From positions 310,001 through 374,000 of the forward strand of contig JAHQIY010000030.1 in NCBI GenBank assembly GCA_019054805.1: a stretch of 64,000 bases of DNA. The letters run 5' to 3'. Shown one piece after another: positions 9,758 through 20,565 of this stretch (position 1 is its first letter; each line of letters opens with the position of its first letter). The translations under genes were made by a program, and so were the position numbers. Below the pieces are notes generated by a model. That model had not been told where the DNA came from. It did not search any database and was given only the letters and a program-made list of their open reading frames with translations. This stretch comes from Brachionus manjavacas. Lineage: Eukaryota; Rotifera; Eurotatoria; Ploima; Brachionidae.

Positions 9758-10353
9758 TTAGTTGTTTATATATAAATTTTTATTTTTTTTACTTAAGACC
9801 GATTGGCCAATTTTTTTATTTTCAATTTGTTCGATTACTATTTTTTCAAATTTAAAATAATTAATTTTGTACACATAGTGAAAATAGAATACAATAGAAG
9901 GATCTAAATTATTTATCAATCGCTCTTCATCACTAATTATTGCAAACCACATAGCCATTCGTATGTCATACGGTGTCATTTTATTCGTGTACCAAAATTC
10001 ATCGAAACTTGAATATTTCCCATCATTTTTTTTAATATCTTATTAAAAATAAAGTATTAATTAATAATTCTTATAATTTTAAATAAATAAAAAAAAATAC
10101 CTGCATAAACAATAAAATGATAACTTGCTTCGATTTTTTCATCTTCAAAAAAAGACATCCAATCATCAAAAGAACGGTCTTGATCTCTTATTAGATTAGT
10201 TTTTTCTTTGAACTTATAGCATGTTCGACAAAGTGTAGAATAATTTACTTTAGACACAATTAAAGAATGACAGAATGGGTGAAATATTCTAAAAATATCT
10301 GCTGTATCATAATTTTCGTCCAAAATACAAATTAAGGAAACTTTTTCATTTGA
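9758..10353 (-). CDS. Unrecognised gene, two exons joined by a 62-base intron
   Basis: The upstream exon is open from about 10353 to 10101 and ends ..FIVYA before GT at 10100. The downstream exon runs from 10038, after AAG, to the stop at 9758. Splicing 10100-10039 keeps phase: the last G of exon 1 joins AT to give Asp. The second exon then opens IKKNDGKYSSFDEFWYTNK before the next Met. The joined protein has SFDDWMSFFEDEKIEASYH and DIRMAMWFAIISDEER, which look like a folded cytosolic domain. A further 5' exon is likely, because the first exon has no ATG near its head. I cannot name the family. Confidence 0.45.
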
Positions 10354-11932
10354 TTATATTGAAAAGGATCTAAATCGTCAAACGAATACATTGATCTAAA
10401 AAAATAAAAACAAGATTTTTAAAAAAGAAAAAAAATAAGAGAATTTAAGAAAACTAAACAGTTTCTTTACAAACAAAACAATTCTATTTATGCAAACACA
10501 TGGAAAAATTATGAAAGATTAAAGGAAAGCATTTTCTCGACCATTCCTTGTAAAAAAGCTAAATTTACGAATGATCTAATAAAAGGGATGCGCAGAAAAT
10601 TAAATCTTCAACAGACTTAAACTATCAATAGGAAGACGGAATTTTAACCGAAAAATATTATCGAAGAAGTTTTTAATAATTTTGTAAAAAATGTTGAATG
10701 AAAATTACTTATTTTAAAGAAAAATTGATTTTCTATTTATTTGAATTTTTTACTAAAAAAACCATGATTTTCTTATAAAATTAGAAAGGAATTATTTAAT
10801 ATTAAGTTAACTACCTAATTACCTCACATAAAAAACAAAAGCCTAAACCTAACCCGAACCCTGCTCGCTCCGCTCGGAATTAATGTTATTGCTAATAATT
10901 TATTATAAGCTCGTTTATACAAATTCCCAACCCAAAGCCAAACCTAAAACGAGCGTACGACTTCATATAAGTAATATTTCCCTAGCCCAAACCCGTATGT
11001 ATATTTTTTCTTAAAATTAATTTTAAATTTTAGCAAACGAAATAAAAAAGGATACCAATAGATTCCTTATAAAATTTGCAATTTAATGAGCTACATTTGA
11101 TAAAATGAAAATAACGTGATCATATTTAATTTAATTTTTTTTTAACTAAAAAAGACCATGATTTTCATCTAACATAACAAAGGAATTGTTTAATATTAAA
11201 CTAATTACCTTACCAAAAAAAAAAAAGCCTAAACCTTACCATAACCATAACCCCAAAACCTAACCCTTTTTTTAAATTACATTTGCTTTAGAATATTACA
11301 AAATATTTGCTTTGATTATGTTATTATTTGTTATTTTTTAATAAAAACAAAAATTGATTGATTTTTTATAATTTTCGTTCCTGAGCAATAGAAAATTCTG
11401 ATAACGCTAAAACTGACTCTAATAATTTTGTCTAAATTGAGCTTCAAAAATTAGTTTATATCATCATTTAAATTTTTCTTTGCAATAATTTTAAGCTACC
11501 GAAAATTCCGTCGGTAATGAAAATTTGTATTTGTGAAATAAAAGAAAAAACGTTAATTTATATATTAATAAATATGGTATTTCGAAACAATTAATTTCGG
11601 GATTTTTTAGATAATTTTTAATCTTTATTTTACGAGCTAATTATAAAATTAAAAAAAAATAAATATAAAAAAAAAACCTTTTTTTTTGTAACCAAAAGTA
11701 ACTTTAAGTAAATACTGAATAATTAACTGTCAAAGTAACCAAGATTTTTTTTGATTACAAAAATTAAGATTTATTAAGGTTTTTTGTGTAACTTAACAAC
11801 TAAAAATTTTTTCAAAGTATTTTTGATTCGCCCAAAAGAATAATTACCCAATTTTTGAAATACTAAACACTGCAAAATAATGTTATTTCAAAATTTTTAT
11901 CTTAAATTTAGATCTTTGAATAAAGATTAAAA
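10354..11932. other. AT-rich intergenic DNA with two degenerate direct repeats
   Basis: No gene seen. About 10740-10862 and 11135-11271 are related direct copies: each has ACCATGATTTTC, a following GGAATT[AG]TTTAATATTAA, then an A-rich run and CCTAAACCT-rich text. The C-rich ends (CCTAAACCTAACCCGAACCC and CCATAACCATAACCCC) look like eroded CCTAA-type repeats. TGCTCGCTCCGCTCGGAA at about 10862-10879 is locally self-complementary. Confidence 0.5.
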
Positions 11933-13046
11933 ATGATGTCAAAAAAAACTTTATTAATTATTTTAAAAATAATTTGTCTTGTTGTTGTTATTTTTGTTTT
12001 TTATTATGCTAGTTTAAAGCGTAACGAAAAATATAATAAAGTTGCAATAAATGATGATATCAAAACAAGTAAAATAAACGTAAAAATTTTCTGTTTGATC
12101 AAAACTCATCCGAAAAATATAAAAAGCAATAAGACGCTTACTGTTTTAAATATTTGGGCGCGAAAATGTGACAATTATCGTTTTGTTACTCTCATATCAA
12201 ATGAATTAGTTCCAGAAACAAGAAAAACGAATGAAACTTTTAAAGTATTTGATAAATTCTTTATAATCCAGCCAAAAGGTCTTCAAAATGAGACTCATGA
12301 TAAATTAAGTCTAAAAGTTTATTATGCTATGCTTTATGTATTTGAAAATTTTCCAAAATATGATTGGTACTATATTGTAGATGATGATGCCTATGCAAAT
12401 ATTCAAAATTTTAAAGAATTTCTTCATGATAAAAATCCCCGAGAAGCAATTACTTTTTGATATGTAATTAAACTATTCGTTTCACAAGGATACCATTCAG
12501 GTGAACCTGGTAATGTTTTGAGTAACGAAGCGTTTTTACGCGTTGGAGAAGCTCTAAAAAAAAATATAAAAAATTGTCCTGATTCTGGAATTGATGATGT
12601 TGATGTGAATGCATGTGTCCGCAAATATAATGGAAACATTGGTTTTTCCTGTGACGAAAAAAATAGGGACTGATTTTTGGTTATGAATATCAAGGCTCAT
12701 TTAAAAGGAGAATTTCCTTCTTGGATGAAAAAATTTGGCGGCTGTAAAGCCATGAAGGTTTTTATTGTCTTATTTTCTAATTATAAAAAATATAAAATTT
12801 TTTTTTAAAGGGTATTGATTGCTGTGCCGATTCTCCGATAGCTTTCTATTCATTGACTCCTCAAGAAATGATTCGCATAGACAATGCGTTCAAAACCTAA
12901 AAAATAAAACAAAAGACAATGGAGGATATTTAAGATCAACTCTTCCATATGCATTTCGATATTTAGCAGAAAATTACTTTTTGCTTGAAGATATCGAATT
13001 GAATACATGCGAATATCAAAAATATTTTAAAAATTTTACTTTATAA
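11933..13046 (+). pseudogene. Core-1 beta-1,3-galactosyltransferase-like gene (C1GALT1 family), broken
   Basis: The family transfers galactose from UDP-Gal to GalNAc-Ser/Thr in the Golgi to make the core 1 O-glycan. The start at 11933 gives a type II anchor (LLIILKIICLVVVIFVFYY), then the glycosyltransferase domain with KTHPKN, the metal-binding DDD in YYIVDDDAYAN, GYHSGEPGNVLSNEA, and after a 53-base intron (12758-12810) GIDCCADSPIAFYSL, where family members carry the PGCC-S motif. Two in-frame TGA codons interrupt it, at 12458 (replacing the Gly of the family TFG block) and about 12671. A frameshift near 12895 moves the C-terminus (YAFRYLAENYFLL) into another frame. The fold signature is complete, so decay is recent, or the breaks are sequence errors. 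Family call is firm; activity is doubtful. Confidence 0.8.
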
Positions 13047-13289
13047 TATAAAATTTTATAAAAATTAGAAACAAAAATATATTATATATTTGAATCCATT
13101 AAATATTTATAATGTAAAAGGGTTAAGGGGTTCGGATTTTAGTCTAAGATAACAATTCTGGATAGTGGCCTTCTTGCAATGGTGAGATTAGTGACTTAGT
13201 TTAGAGATCAAAACTTCGATTGGAAGAAAATAAACATTTCCCTTACTACCAGGAATCCGCTTTCAAGTTCCTTGACACTTCGACAAAAA

Positions 13290-13490
13290 GTGTTGGGATC
13301 TGTACAAGCCGACACTAACCGGCCAAAATTTCGAGAAAACGTTACCGTGTCCGCAATATTCGGCTAACCTTTAAACGGGTAGTCATTTGGTCGGTCAGCT
13401 AAGCGGTCAAATTTTTAGACCGCTAAAATAAATGATCTAAAATAAACGGGCGGCTAAATTACCAGCCAACTTGTTCTTAAATTTTGACCT
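13290..13490. repeat. Dispersed GC-richer repeat (CGGCCAAAA / CGGGCGG family)
   Basis: A patch richer in G and C than its surroundings, with ACACTAACCGGCCAAAAT, TTAGACCGCTAAAATAAAT and AAATAAACGGGCGGCTAAA. The vocabulary and order resemble the larger copy at 41482-41760 (CGGGCGGACTCTGGCCCG, GGACACCAACACTAAT). It probably is an end or a decayed copy of the same non-coding repeat. No terminal structure could be fixed. Confidence 0.4.
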
Positions 13491-13768
13491 AGATTTTTCG
13501 CTGATATTTCAGTATCAAGAATAAAAAATATCGGTATTACGTCTGTTGTGTCCGTCCGTCTGTGGATACATGAAACACTAGTTTTTAGATGCTAACCCTA
13601 TAAATAAAAATTTAGGCAACCTAATTTTTTAAAATTAAACTTTATATCGGTTATTGATCATATGTTTAAAGAATAAAAGTGATAAATAAATTTATTGTGA
13701 ATAAAATCAACTTAATTAAAAAATTAAACAGAATTAAAAATGTAATCTCGCTTAAAATAGCTTGATGA

Positions 13769-14750
13769 TCACTGAACCATGTTGACTATTACTAATTGAC
13801 TTAAATTATTCGAATTGTTTTTAAGATACCAATCCAATTGAGACATACCCTTGAAAGTTAGACATTTTGTAAAAACTGGTATCAAGTTCAAATTGTCTTT
13901 TAGTGAATCAAGGTACTTTGAATTGTTCTCTCTATTAAAATCAATATTGAAATCACGAAAGATTACCAAAGAATCTGTGCTTTGCAAATTTGATTTCAAA
14001 AAGGTAATCAACTCTTGAATAAACTTGTTGTTGTCCATCTTTGGATTTTGTGAAGATTTAAAAAGTAGACAACTGTTGAATTGCCCTTTTTGATTTAGAA
14101 TATACTCAATTCAACACATTTCGTTTGAAAAATGCCAGTATACTCGAAAAATGTGAATAAACTGTGTGCAACTAATTAAAAGCTATCAACCAGTGATTAA
14201 TCCTTGCGAGTCAAACACAATTGTCCATTTGAACAGTTTAAATTTTTACCACTTGATAATAATAAACAAGGTAATTATGATAATAAACACTTGGATAATA
14301 AACAAGGTAATTATGATTATTGTCAAACAATGATTTTGTCACATTTACATAAAAATGTTTTCTATTGAGACATTCACTTAGAAGAAAACATCAGCTTGTT
14401 TATATCCAAAATCAAATTAGACATTTTCTTTGCTAGGATTAAACGATTGAATATCTTGAAACATTATTGTCAAATCACTTGTTCTCTTTACCTTAAAACC
14501 AAAGTCCAAAAAGAGTAATTGTTTCTCATGCTGGCATCCGACCTAATTCTATTCATTTTAATGCAAACCGTATCATTTTGTTCAAAAAATTGCAATTCTT
14601 TTTCACGTTGTTCTTTGGACAATCGTTGAATACGTGCAGTCTCATTTAAAAGACTGCCATACAAATACAAACCACTCAGCTTTATTGCTCTAATCAATGA
14701 AACATAAAACAACGATCTTTTTAAACGGTCACTAATGAACGCAGCAACAC
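13769..14750 (-). pseudogene. Helentron remnant: helicase C-terminus plus endonuclease
   Basis: On the minus strand, 14712-14488 reads FYVSLIRAIKLSGLYLYGS, the C-terminal signature of Pif1-like Helitron helicases (usually ..VALSR..L.GL.L), followed by an acidic linker. Then comes a decayed EEP endonuclease: about 14450-14370 reads MFQDIQSFNPSKENV and FGYKQADVF, and 14038-13769 reads LVIFRDFNIDFNREN with the S-x-LDW block. Helicase followed directly by an EEP domain is typical of Helentrons (Helitron2). Several stops split it. This copy shows what the endonuclease pieces in palindrome A belong to. The N-terminal Rep domain is absent. Confidence 0.7.
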
Positions 14751-15046
14751 ATGTATACGATTGTTTCTCGTCAAGCTTATTCTGAAATCTTGTAATTCTT
14801 TAATCATATTCTTAATTTAATTTTTGGTTTAATCTTTTTCTTTTCTTTCTTAATCTTTCAATTTTTAATTTGGGTATTTAATGATAACTCATTTTCCATT
14901 TTTCTTTCGACACTTTTGATTGTTTGATTTGTTTCTGCTTCATTTCTTGAATAGATATCGATTACACTCTCTTGTGTCTTTATTTTAATTTTAAAGCTAT
15001 TCGAAAAACGTTCAGCCAATAACAAAAGCATTAAAAACGTTTAAAA

Positions 15047-15715
15047 ATGGCTAATCAAAAGTTAGCAGAAAAAACAATCATAATTGAAGAAATGAAAAAT
15101 AAGTATGAAATTGTCGCTTCTAAGATTAAACAGGACAGGGAAGAGTTGCTCGCTGAAACGAATTTAGAATTTAGAATTTAGCTTTAAAAATTAAAATAAA
15201 GACACAAGAGTCCTTTAAGGCAAAAAGTAAGCGATCTGACATTTCTGAATGAATCATTACTAAATTAATTATTAAAAGGAATTGAATGAATCGAAATCTT
15301 TGAGAAATATGATTCTTAATTTGGGGCTTTCAATTAAAGAGTTAGAGCGGAAATATTCTGATGATTTAATTGAAAAAGATCTGTATTACAAAACTGAATT
15401 TGAAGCTGAAAAAACAAATCTAGAAGAAGAAATATTGAAAAAAAACTCCGAGATCCCTGAGTAACTTTAATTCTCTATTTTCTAAAATGAAATTTATTAA
15501 GTTATCATTTATAATAAAGAAATTATGATGAAACCAAATCTCTAAAAGATCAAATAAAAATAAATGAAAGCATAAACGACTGCATCGATTTCAGAACCAA
15601 AAAGCCATTTGCTGAGGAAAATGATCGGCTAAATAAGAAATTAAAGAAGTAAAGAGATGAAAACGAATGTTTTAAAATAAATATGAAGAAGAAAATCCAA
15701 ATTAAAAAAAAAGGT
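15047..15715 (+). pseudogene. Coiled-coil gene remnant, several short exons
   Basis: Starts at ATG 15047 with KLAEKTIIIEEMKNKYEIV and runs into stops near 15179. A second exon (after AAAAG, from about 15279) reads ELNESKSLRNMILNLGL.. and ends at a GT at 15461. A third (after AATAAAG, about 15520) reads DETKSLKDQIKINESINDC and then an in-frame TAA (KLKK-stop-RDENE). All exons have the heptad-like Leu/Ile spacing and Glu/Lys richness of coiled coils. It resembles the coiled-coil genes at 38.1-40.4 and 58.7-61.3 kb and lies directly beside the satellite. Confidence 0.45.
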
Positions 15716-15867
15716 ATTTAAAAATTAAAAAAAAGTTTAAAATTAAATTTTTTACTTAAAAGCTGTCTTGTACTGGACATAATCGATTACTGGCTTAAAA
15801 AAAGAAATCAAAAAGATATTAAAAAAATATGATTGTTTGCAAAAGAAGAATAAAAAAGATAAATAAA

Positions 15868-17170
15868 TTCTTTTACAAAGTGACAAAGTTTCCATTTTTT
15901 TCCTTATATTCTAATGAACAACATAATTGACGAGACCTCTATTTACCTTTTTCATTCCTTATGAACTTCTTGATTAATGAGTCGGTAATTTCCTTATTTC
16001 TATAATAATGGACAACTTCAGTGAAAAGTTTCCATTTTTACCTTATTTTCTAATGCACAACTTGATTTTCGAGGCGCTAATTTACTTACTTCTTTACTAA
16101 TGGACAACTTGGGTGACAAAGCGTCCATTTTTACCTTATTTTCTAATAGACAACATAATTGACGAGACCTCTATTTACCTTTTTCATTCCTTATGAACTT
16201 CTTGATTAATGAGTCGGTTATTTCCTTATTTCTATAATAATGGACAACTTGAGTGATAAAGTGTCCATTTTTTACATTATTTTCTAATGGACAACATAAT
16301 TGACGAGACCTCTATTTACTTTTTTAAATCCTAATGAACTACTTGATTAATGGGTAGGTAATTTACTAACTTCTTTACTAATGGACAACTTGAGTGATAA
16401 AGTGTCCATTTTTTCCCTTTTTTTCTAATGCACAACTTGATTTTCGAGGCGCTAATTTTCTTATTTCTTTACTTTGGGACAACTTGAGAGACAAAGCGTT
16501 CATTTTTTAACTAATTTTCTAATGGACAACATAATTGAGGAGACCTCTATTTACTTTTTTCAACCCTAATGAACTACTTGATTAATGAGTAGGTAATTTA
16601 CTTAACTCTTTAATAATGGACAACTTGAGTGACAATGTGTCGCTTTTTTACCTTAATTTCTAATGCACAACTTGATTTTCGAAGCGCTAATTTTCTTATT
16701 TCTTTATTTTGGGACAACTTGAGAGAGAAAGCGTTCGTTTTTTAACTAATTATCTAATGGACAACATAATTGAGGAGACCTCTATTTACTTTTTTCAACC
16801 CTAATGAACTCCTTGATTACTGAGTAGGTAATTTACTTTCTTCTTTACTAATGGACATCTTGAGTGAGAAAGCGTCCATTTTTTACTTATTTTCTAATGC
16901 ACAACTTGATTTTCGAGGCTATAATTTACTTACCTCTTTAGTAATGGACAACTTGAGTGACAAAGTGTCGCTTTTTTACCTTATTTTCTAATGCACAACT
17001 TGATTTTCGAGGCGCTAATTTTCTTATTTCTTTACTTTGGGACAACTTGAGAGACAAGGGTTCATTTTTTAACTTATTTTCTAATGGACAATATAATTGA
17101 GGAGACCTCTATTCACTTTATTCAACCCTAATGAACTCCTTGATTACTGAGTAGGTACTATTTAATAAAA
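15868..17170. repeat. 47-base satellite, left array (inverted relative to the right array)
   Basis: About 27 tandem copies of a 47-base monomer, here in the orientation with TAATGGACAACTTGA. The block is collinear, monomer for monomer, with the reverse complement of 20600-21900: offsets are equal at both ends, and special variants (GAGACCTCTATTTAC, GATTACTGAGTAGGTA) occur in the same order. The left edge at 15868 abuts coiled-coil gene DNA. It forms the left arm of a foldback structure around 17205-20565. Confidence 0.95.
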
Positions 17171-17340
17171 AGGACAACATCCGAATTAGGTTAATTAATG
17201 GAATAAAAAAATTTTTTTAAGCTAAAAGAGAACTTTTCTTAATTTTTATTTCATAAATTGGTATATTGAATTTTTTTTTTGAGCAAGTCCTTTAACATTT
17301 TTTGTTACATCATGTGCTAAATTTTTTTTTTATCACTACA
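17171..17340. mobile_element. Transposon-end-like sequence, inverted partner at 20566-20600, relative at 58540-58750
   Basis: AAAAAGGACAACATCCGAAT followed by TAGGTTAATTAATGGA at about 17166-17204 recurs in exact inverse at 20566-20600, directly after the truncated MULE transposase. A diverged inverse copy of the whole 170-base stretch lies at 58540-58750, ending GCGGATGTTGTAC, and shares TTTAGCACATGATGTAAC. An inverted pair at both ends of a transposase-bearing core plus an independent copy elsewhere fits a terminal inverted repeat with subterminal sequence. The outer limit is hidden by the satellite, which is also inverted. Confidence 0.55.
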
Positions 17341-17464
17341 TTCCATTCAAAATATATACGATTTTAAGATTTTGAACTGAACCTTTTGAACGAAACTTCT
17401 CAATGCTGTTTCAGCGCACATAAAGTCAATACGACGAAAATAATTGGACACTGAGTATTTGTAA

Positions 17465-17755
17465 TTGTTGGTACTGGCTAAAAAATTTCAAGTGTCATCA
17501 TCCAAAGGCGATTGCAGCTCGAAAGAAGAAATTGCAATTTCGACAAGAAGGAATGAACGTACCAATTCAGTCGAACCGTTAAAAACTGTTAGCGCACTGA
17601 AAATACAACCGAATGAAACACAACCTTTTATCACTGTTCTTAAAGGCATCGAATCTAGTTTGTCTGATGTTGAAGAAGAGAAACCAGTTTCAAAAAAGAA
17701 CAAGATTGGAGAAAAACAATGCAAAAGTTTTTCACAAACTTGCAAAACTGTGTGA
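17465..17755 (+). CDS. Unrecognised serine/lysine-rich frame in the foldback core
   Basis: Ninety-six codons open from a TTG at 17465 (no ATG head), with SSKGDCSSKEEIAISTRRNE and a C-terminal acidic-then-basic run (SLSDVEEEKPVSKKNK). The composition suggests a disordered tail. The position, near the end of the core opposite the transposase fragment, would suit a C-terminal remnant of a transposon protein, but no motif supports it. Confidence 0.25.
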   Translation: MLVLAKKFQVSSSKGDCSSKEEIAISTRRNERTNSVEPLKTVSALKIQPNETQPFITVLKGIESSLSDVEEEKPVSKKNKIGEKQCKSFSQTCKTV

Positions 17756-18239
17756 TCAAAGAAACGCGCAAATGAACGCTACTGGGCTATTCCAATTAAA
17801 TGAAAAAAATATAAAAAAATTTTGTCTCAAAAGTAAAAAAAATTGTTTTTTTTTAGTTTTTTTTGTCATTGTAATCAAATATTAAAAAAAGTATTTTTTT
17901 CTTACTTTAATATATTTTTTTATTTATTGTAGTTATCTAATTCATTTTGGAAAAAAACGTATGAATTTGGATTGTTTAATTTAAAAATTGGTGGTATTCG
18001 AACTAAATTTCATTTTGAAATTTATGTTTGATCAGAACTTGAATTTGCCATTATTAAGATAAAAATTAAAAATAATATTAAAAATAATTTTACTTTAATG
18101 ATTTTTAAATATATTGTATGTTAATTTAGTAAAATATATTTTTAAGATAATAAAAATTCTTAGTTTTCCAATATATTATATTTTGAGTTGTTTTCTAATT
18201 TTTGGAATTTTATTCTAAATAAAATTTATGTTAAAAATT

Positions 18240-19010
18240 TAGAGTTCTCCTGAGGTGAACATAAATTCTGCTAAATTTATTTCATTTCCATATTTCTTAA
18301 TATCGAATTTCCATCCATAAGGGTTTTGAAATTTTGTAATATGACCAGTTGGACCCCTGGAATCGCCAGAAAAAAACCTAGTGCTTCTCCAAAATAAAAG
18401 AAAACATTTTTCCAATTTGACTAGATCTGCAAATTTTGATGCGTTTCGAAAACAAAATTTTTAATAAATTTTCAAGCACAATTCATCTCTAAACTTTTAA
18501 AAACTTTATTTTCTGATCGTTCTATATCCATCTTGAAAACATCGATAATTTTTGTCCTTTAAACCAGTTAGTTCAACGATATTATCTAAACTTATTAAAT
18601 CTTTTATTTTAAAATCAGATAAACTTTTTCTTTCATTGGCTTCTCCATTTATTCCAACTCTATAAAATTTCCATTTCTTATCAATATTGAGAACTGGTGA
18701 ATTGCTTTGACTTGGACTATTTTGTCTTATTTTTTAAAATTTTTCATCTTCATCAAACGGATCAAGCCAGAAAACGCTGCATCCAAATATTTTGCGCAAT
18801 TCACTGTCAAAAGTGTAGTCATGGCTGATACCTGGCGACAAAACATTGCAATTCAACTTTTGTGGCTTTGCTTTGTTGTCTAGACCAATGAACCAAGCAC
18901 AATCAATACGCCACAACTTACTCGGCGCATTATTTAAGTAACTTTTTTGTCCTCCTATTCTTTTGATGCTTTTACAATTGTAAAACATAAAATCTATTGC
19001 TCTGATTTTA
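18240..19010 (-). pseudogene. METTL24-like methyltransferase (Methyltransf_22 type), broken
   Basis: Read on the minus strand from about 19010: CKSIKRIGGQKSYL, WRIDCAWFIGLDN, then NCNVLSPGISHDYTFDSELR and GCSVFWLDPFDED. This matches the METTL24-like pattern in which a Cys-containing core is followed by the SAM-binding segment and an acidic loop. After a stop at about 18737 the sequence continues with WKFYRVGINGEANERKSL and, in another frame, IIDVFKMDIERSEN, the family's D-V-x-K-x-D-I-E-G-x-E block with Gly replaced by Arg. Decayed C-terminal segments reach 18240. At least one stop and two frameshifts make it a pseudogene. It lies inside the foldback core, so it may be captured host sequence. 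Confidence 0.65.
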
Positions 19011-19835
19011 ATTCCGATGAATTTAGTAATGGACGGATTACTAATAACTTTTAATTAAAATTGCATTTAGTTCCCAATTTAAGAAAATAATTGAACTTGA
19101 ATTATGGTCAATATGTTCTAGAATTCCAGCAAGTTGCCAACAAGATAGAAAAAAAATGATGATTTCCAGTTGGAAGTGTTTTTTTTAGGGAAGAAGCTGA
19201 ACTGAAAAGTAAAGATTTGAATATTCTTGACGATACTCTTTTTCATATCTGTGAGGAGTACATGTCTTTATTAAAAAGTGTGTCTAAACATAGCATAAAA
19301 TGAGCCTATCACCAAAATCAATTGTCAAGTAGAGCGCTAAAACAAAGAAATAGTTTTGGTTTGTTTTAACAATGTGGGCAAATCTTACGATTAGCCTTAA
19401 AAATGCATATCCATCTTGCTAGCATTCCTTATGAAGCTATATATAAAATCGACAAAACAACTATCAAAAAATATAGAACATTACATTTCCTCATAAATTT
19501 CGGTACTAGATCAAAGCAAATTGATTTAAATTAACCTGCTCATATTAGCTTTTTTAAGAAATAAATTGATCAAAATAGCTTAATTAAAATAACCTGTACA
19601 GGTAAATAAAATCGCAATTAGATAGACATAAGTTGCTATTTAAGCTCCAGGCTCTGTATTATGTTAGCTTTGCTTAAAATAAAATATTCAAATTAACCTG
19701 TAAAAAAAAATAGCTCTTTTTTTTACTAATTAGCATAATTAAAATAGCAAAATTAAGTATTAAAATAAAAAGCATGTTTTAAAACCGCTTATTAATTGTC
19801 AATTTCTATTTTCACCACATTTCTATTAAAAAAAA
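19011..19835. other. AT-rich core DNA with recurring AACCTG motifs
   Basis: No gene seen. Between about 19530 and 19790 short motifs recur several times: AAATTAACCTG, AAAATAACCTGTACAGG, TTAGCTT, and AAAATAGC. This gives an irregular repetitive texture that does not match the 47-base satellite. Confidence 0.4.
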
Positions 19836-20555
19836 ATGATTGACGAGTTAATTGAAAATTTAAATAAATTGTCTATGGACTTTAAATATGAACAAATAAC
19901 AATTTCACAAAAACCAATGCTATGTTTGAATAATTATTTTTTTCGTAAAGCGACTACAAATGATGGAAATGTATTTTGGAGGTGTACTATTACTGGTTGT
20001 AATGTACGTTGTACTACGTTTGGTGATAAAATTGGACAAAAATATGCTGTGAATATTAGTGATGAATCAATTCATTGTCATGTACCGGACACGTCAAAAT
20101 TCGCTAATCTTGAAAAGCGTCGTCTATTAAAAGAAAAAGCCTCGGTATCGGATGAACCTCCAAGGAAAATTAATTCACAATATGTTTCCGAACTCAAGAC
20201 GCAAGAAGAAATTGTGAACAGTCCATCTGAGGATAGACAGGCTATATATCGTGTAAACCCAAGAACCGTCTTATCAACCCGAACCAGAAACACTTAGTTT
20301 AATAAATATACCAAATGAATTAAAATATGTAATTGATCAAAATAATTTGTTTTTAATATAAGATTATCGCGAAAAAGACATATATCGATTTTTTATATTT
20401 GGAAATGTTGAATACTTAAATATTTTTAAGAACGCTCATGTTTTTGCTGATGGAACATTCGACATTTTCCCAAAACCATTTTCACATGTTTGCTCATTGC
20501 ATGTTTATTTAAATAATCAGAGCCTCGTAAAACAGAAAAATTTATTTCGAATAAA
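19836..20555 (+). pseudogene. FLYWCH zinc finger plus truncated MULE transposase
   Basis: From ATG 19836 the protein has an N-terminal FLYWCH-type zinc finger (residues about 25-85: LNNYFFRKA, FWRCTITGCNVRC, SIHCHVPD). After a basic linker and a frameshift near 20270 it continues LINIPNELKYVIDQNN, an in-frame TAA at about 20359, DYREKDIYRFFI, and HVFADGTFDIFPKPFSH. The last is the first catalytic Asp block of Mutator-like (MULE) transposases (A-D-G-T-F). The rest of the transposase is missing because the satellite arm begins at 20566. FLYWCH-MULE fusions are widespread in animals. It is dead as it stands. Confidence 0.75.
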
Positions 20556-20565
20556 GATTAACCTA

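Noticed and set aside
11933-20555. Alternative genetic code with TGA or TAA read as an amino acid
   Set aside because: The 987-codon RT and the 234-codon methyltransferase use no in-frame stops. Elsewhere both TGA and TAA interrupt at unrelated positions, together with frameshifts, which fits decay.
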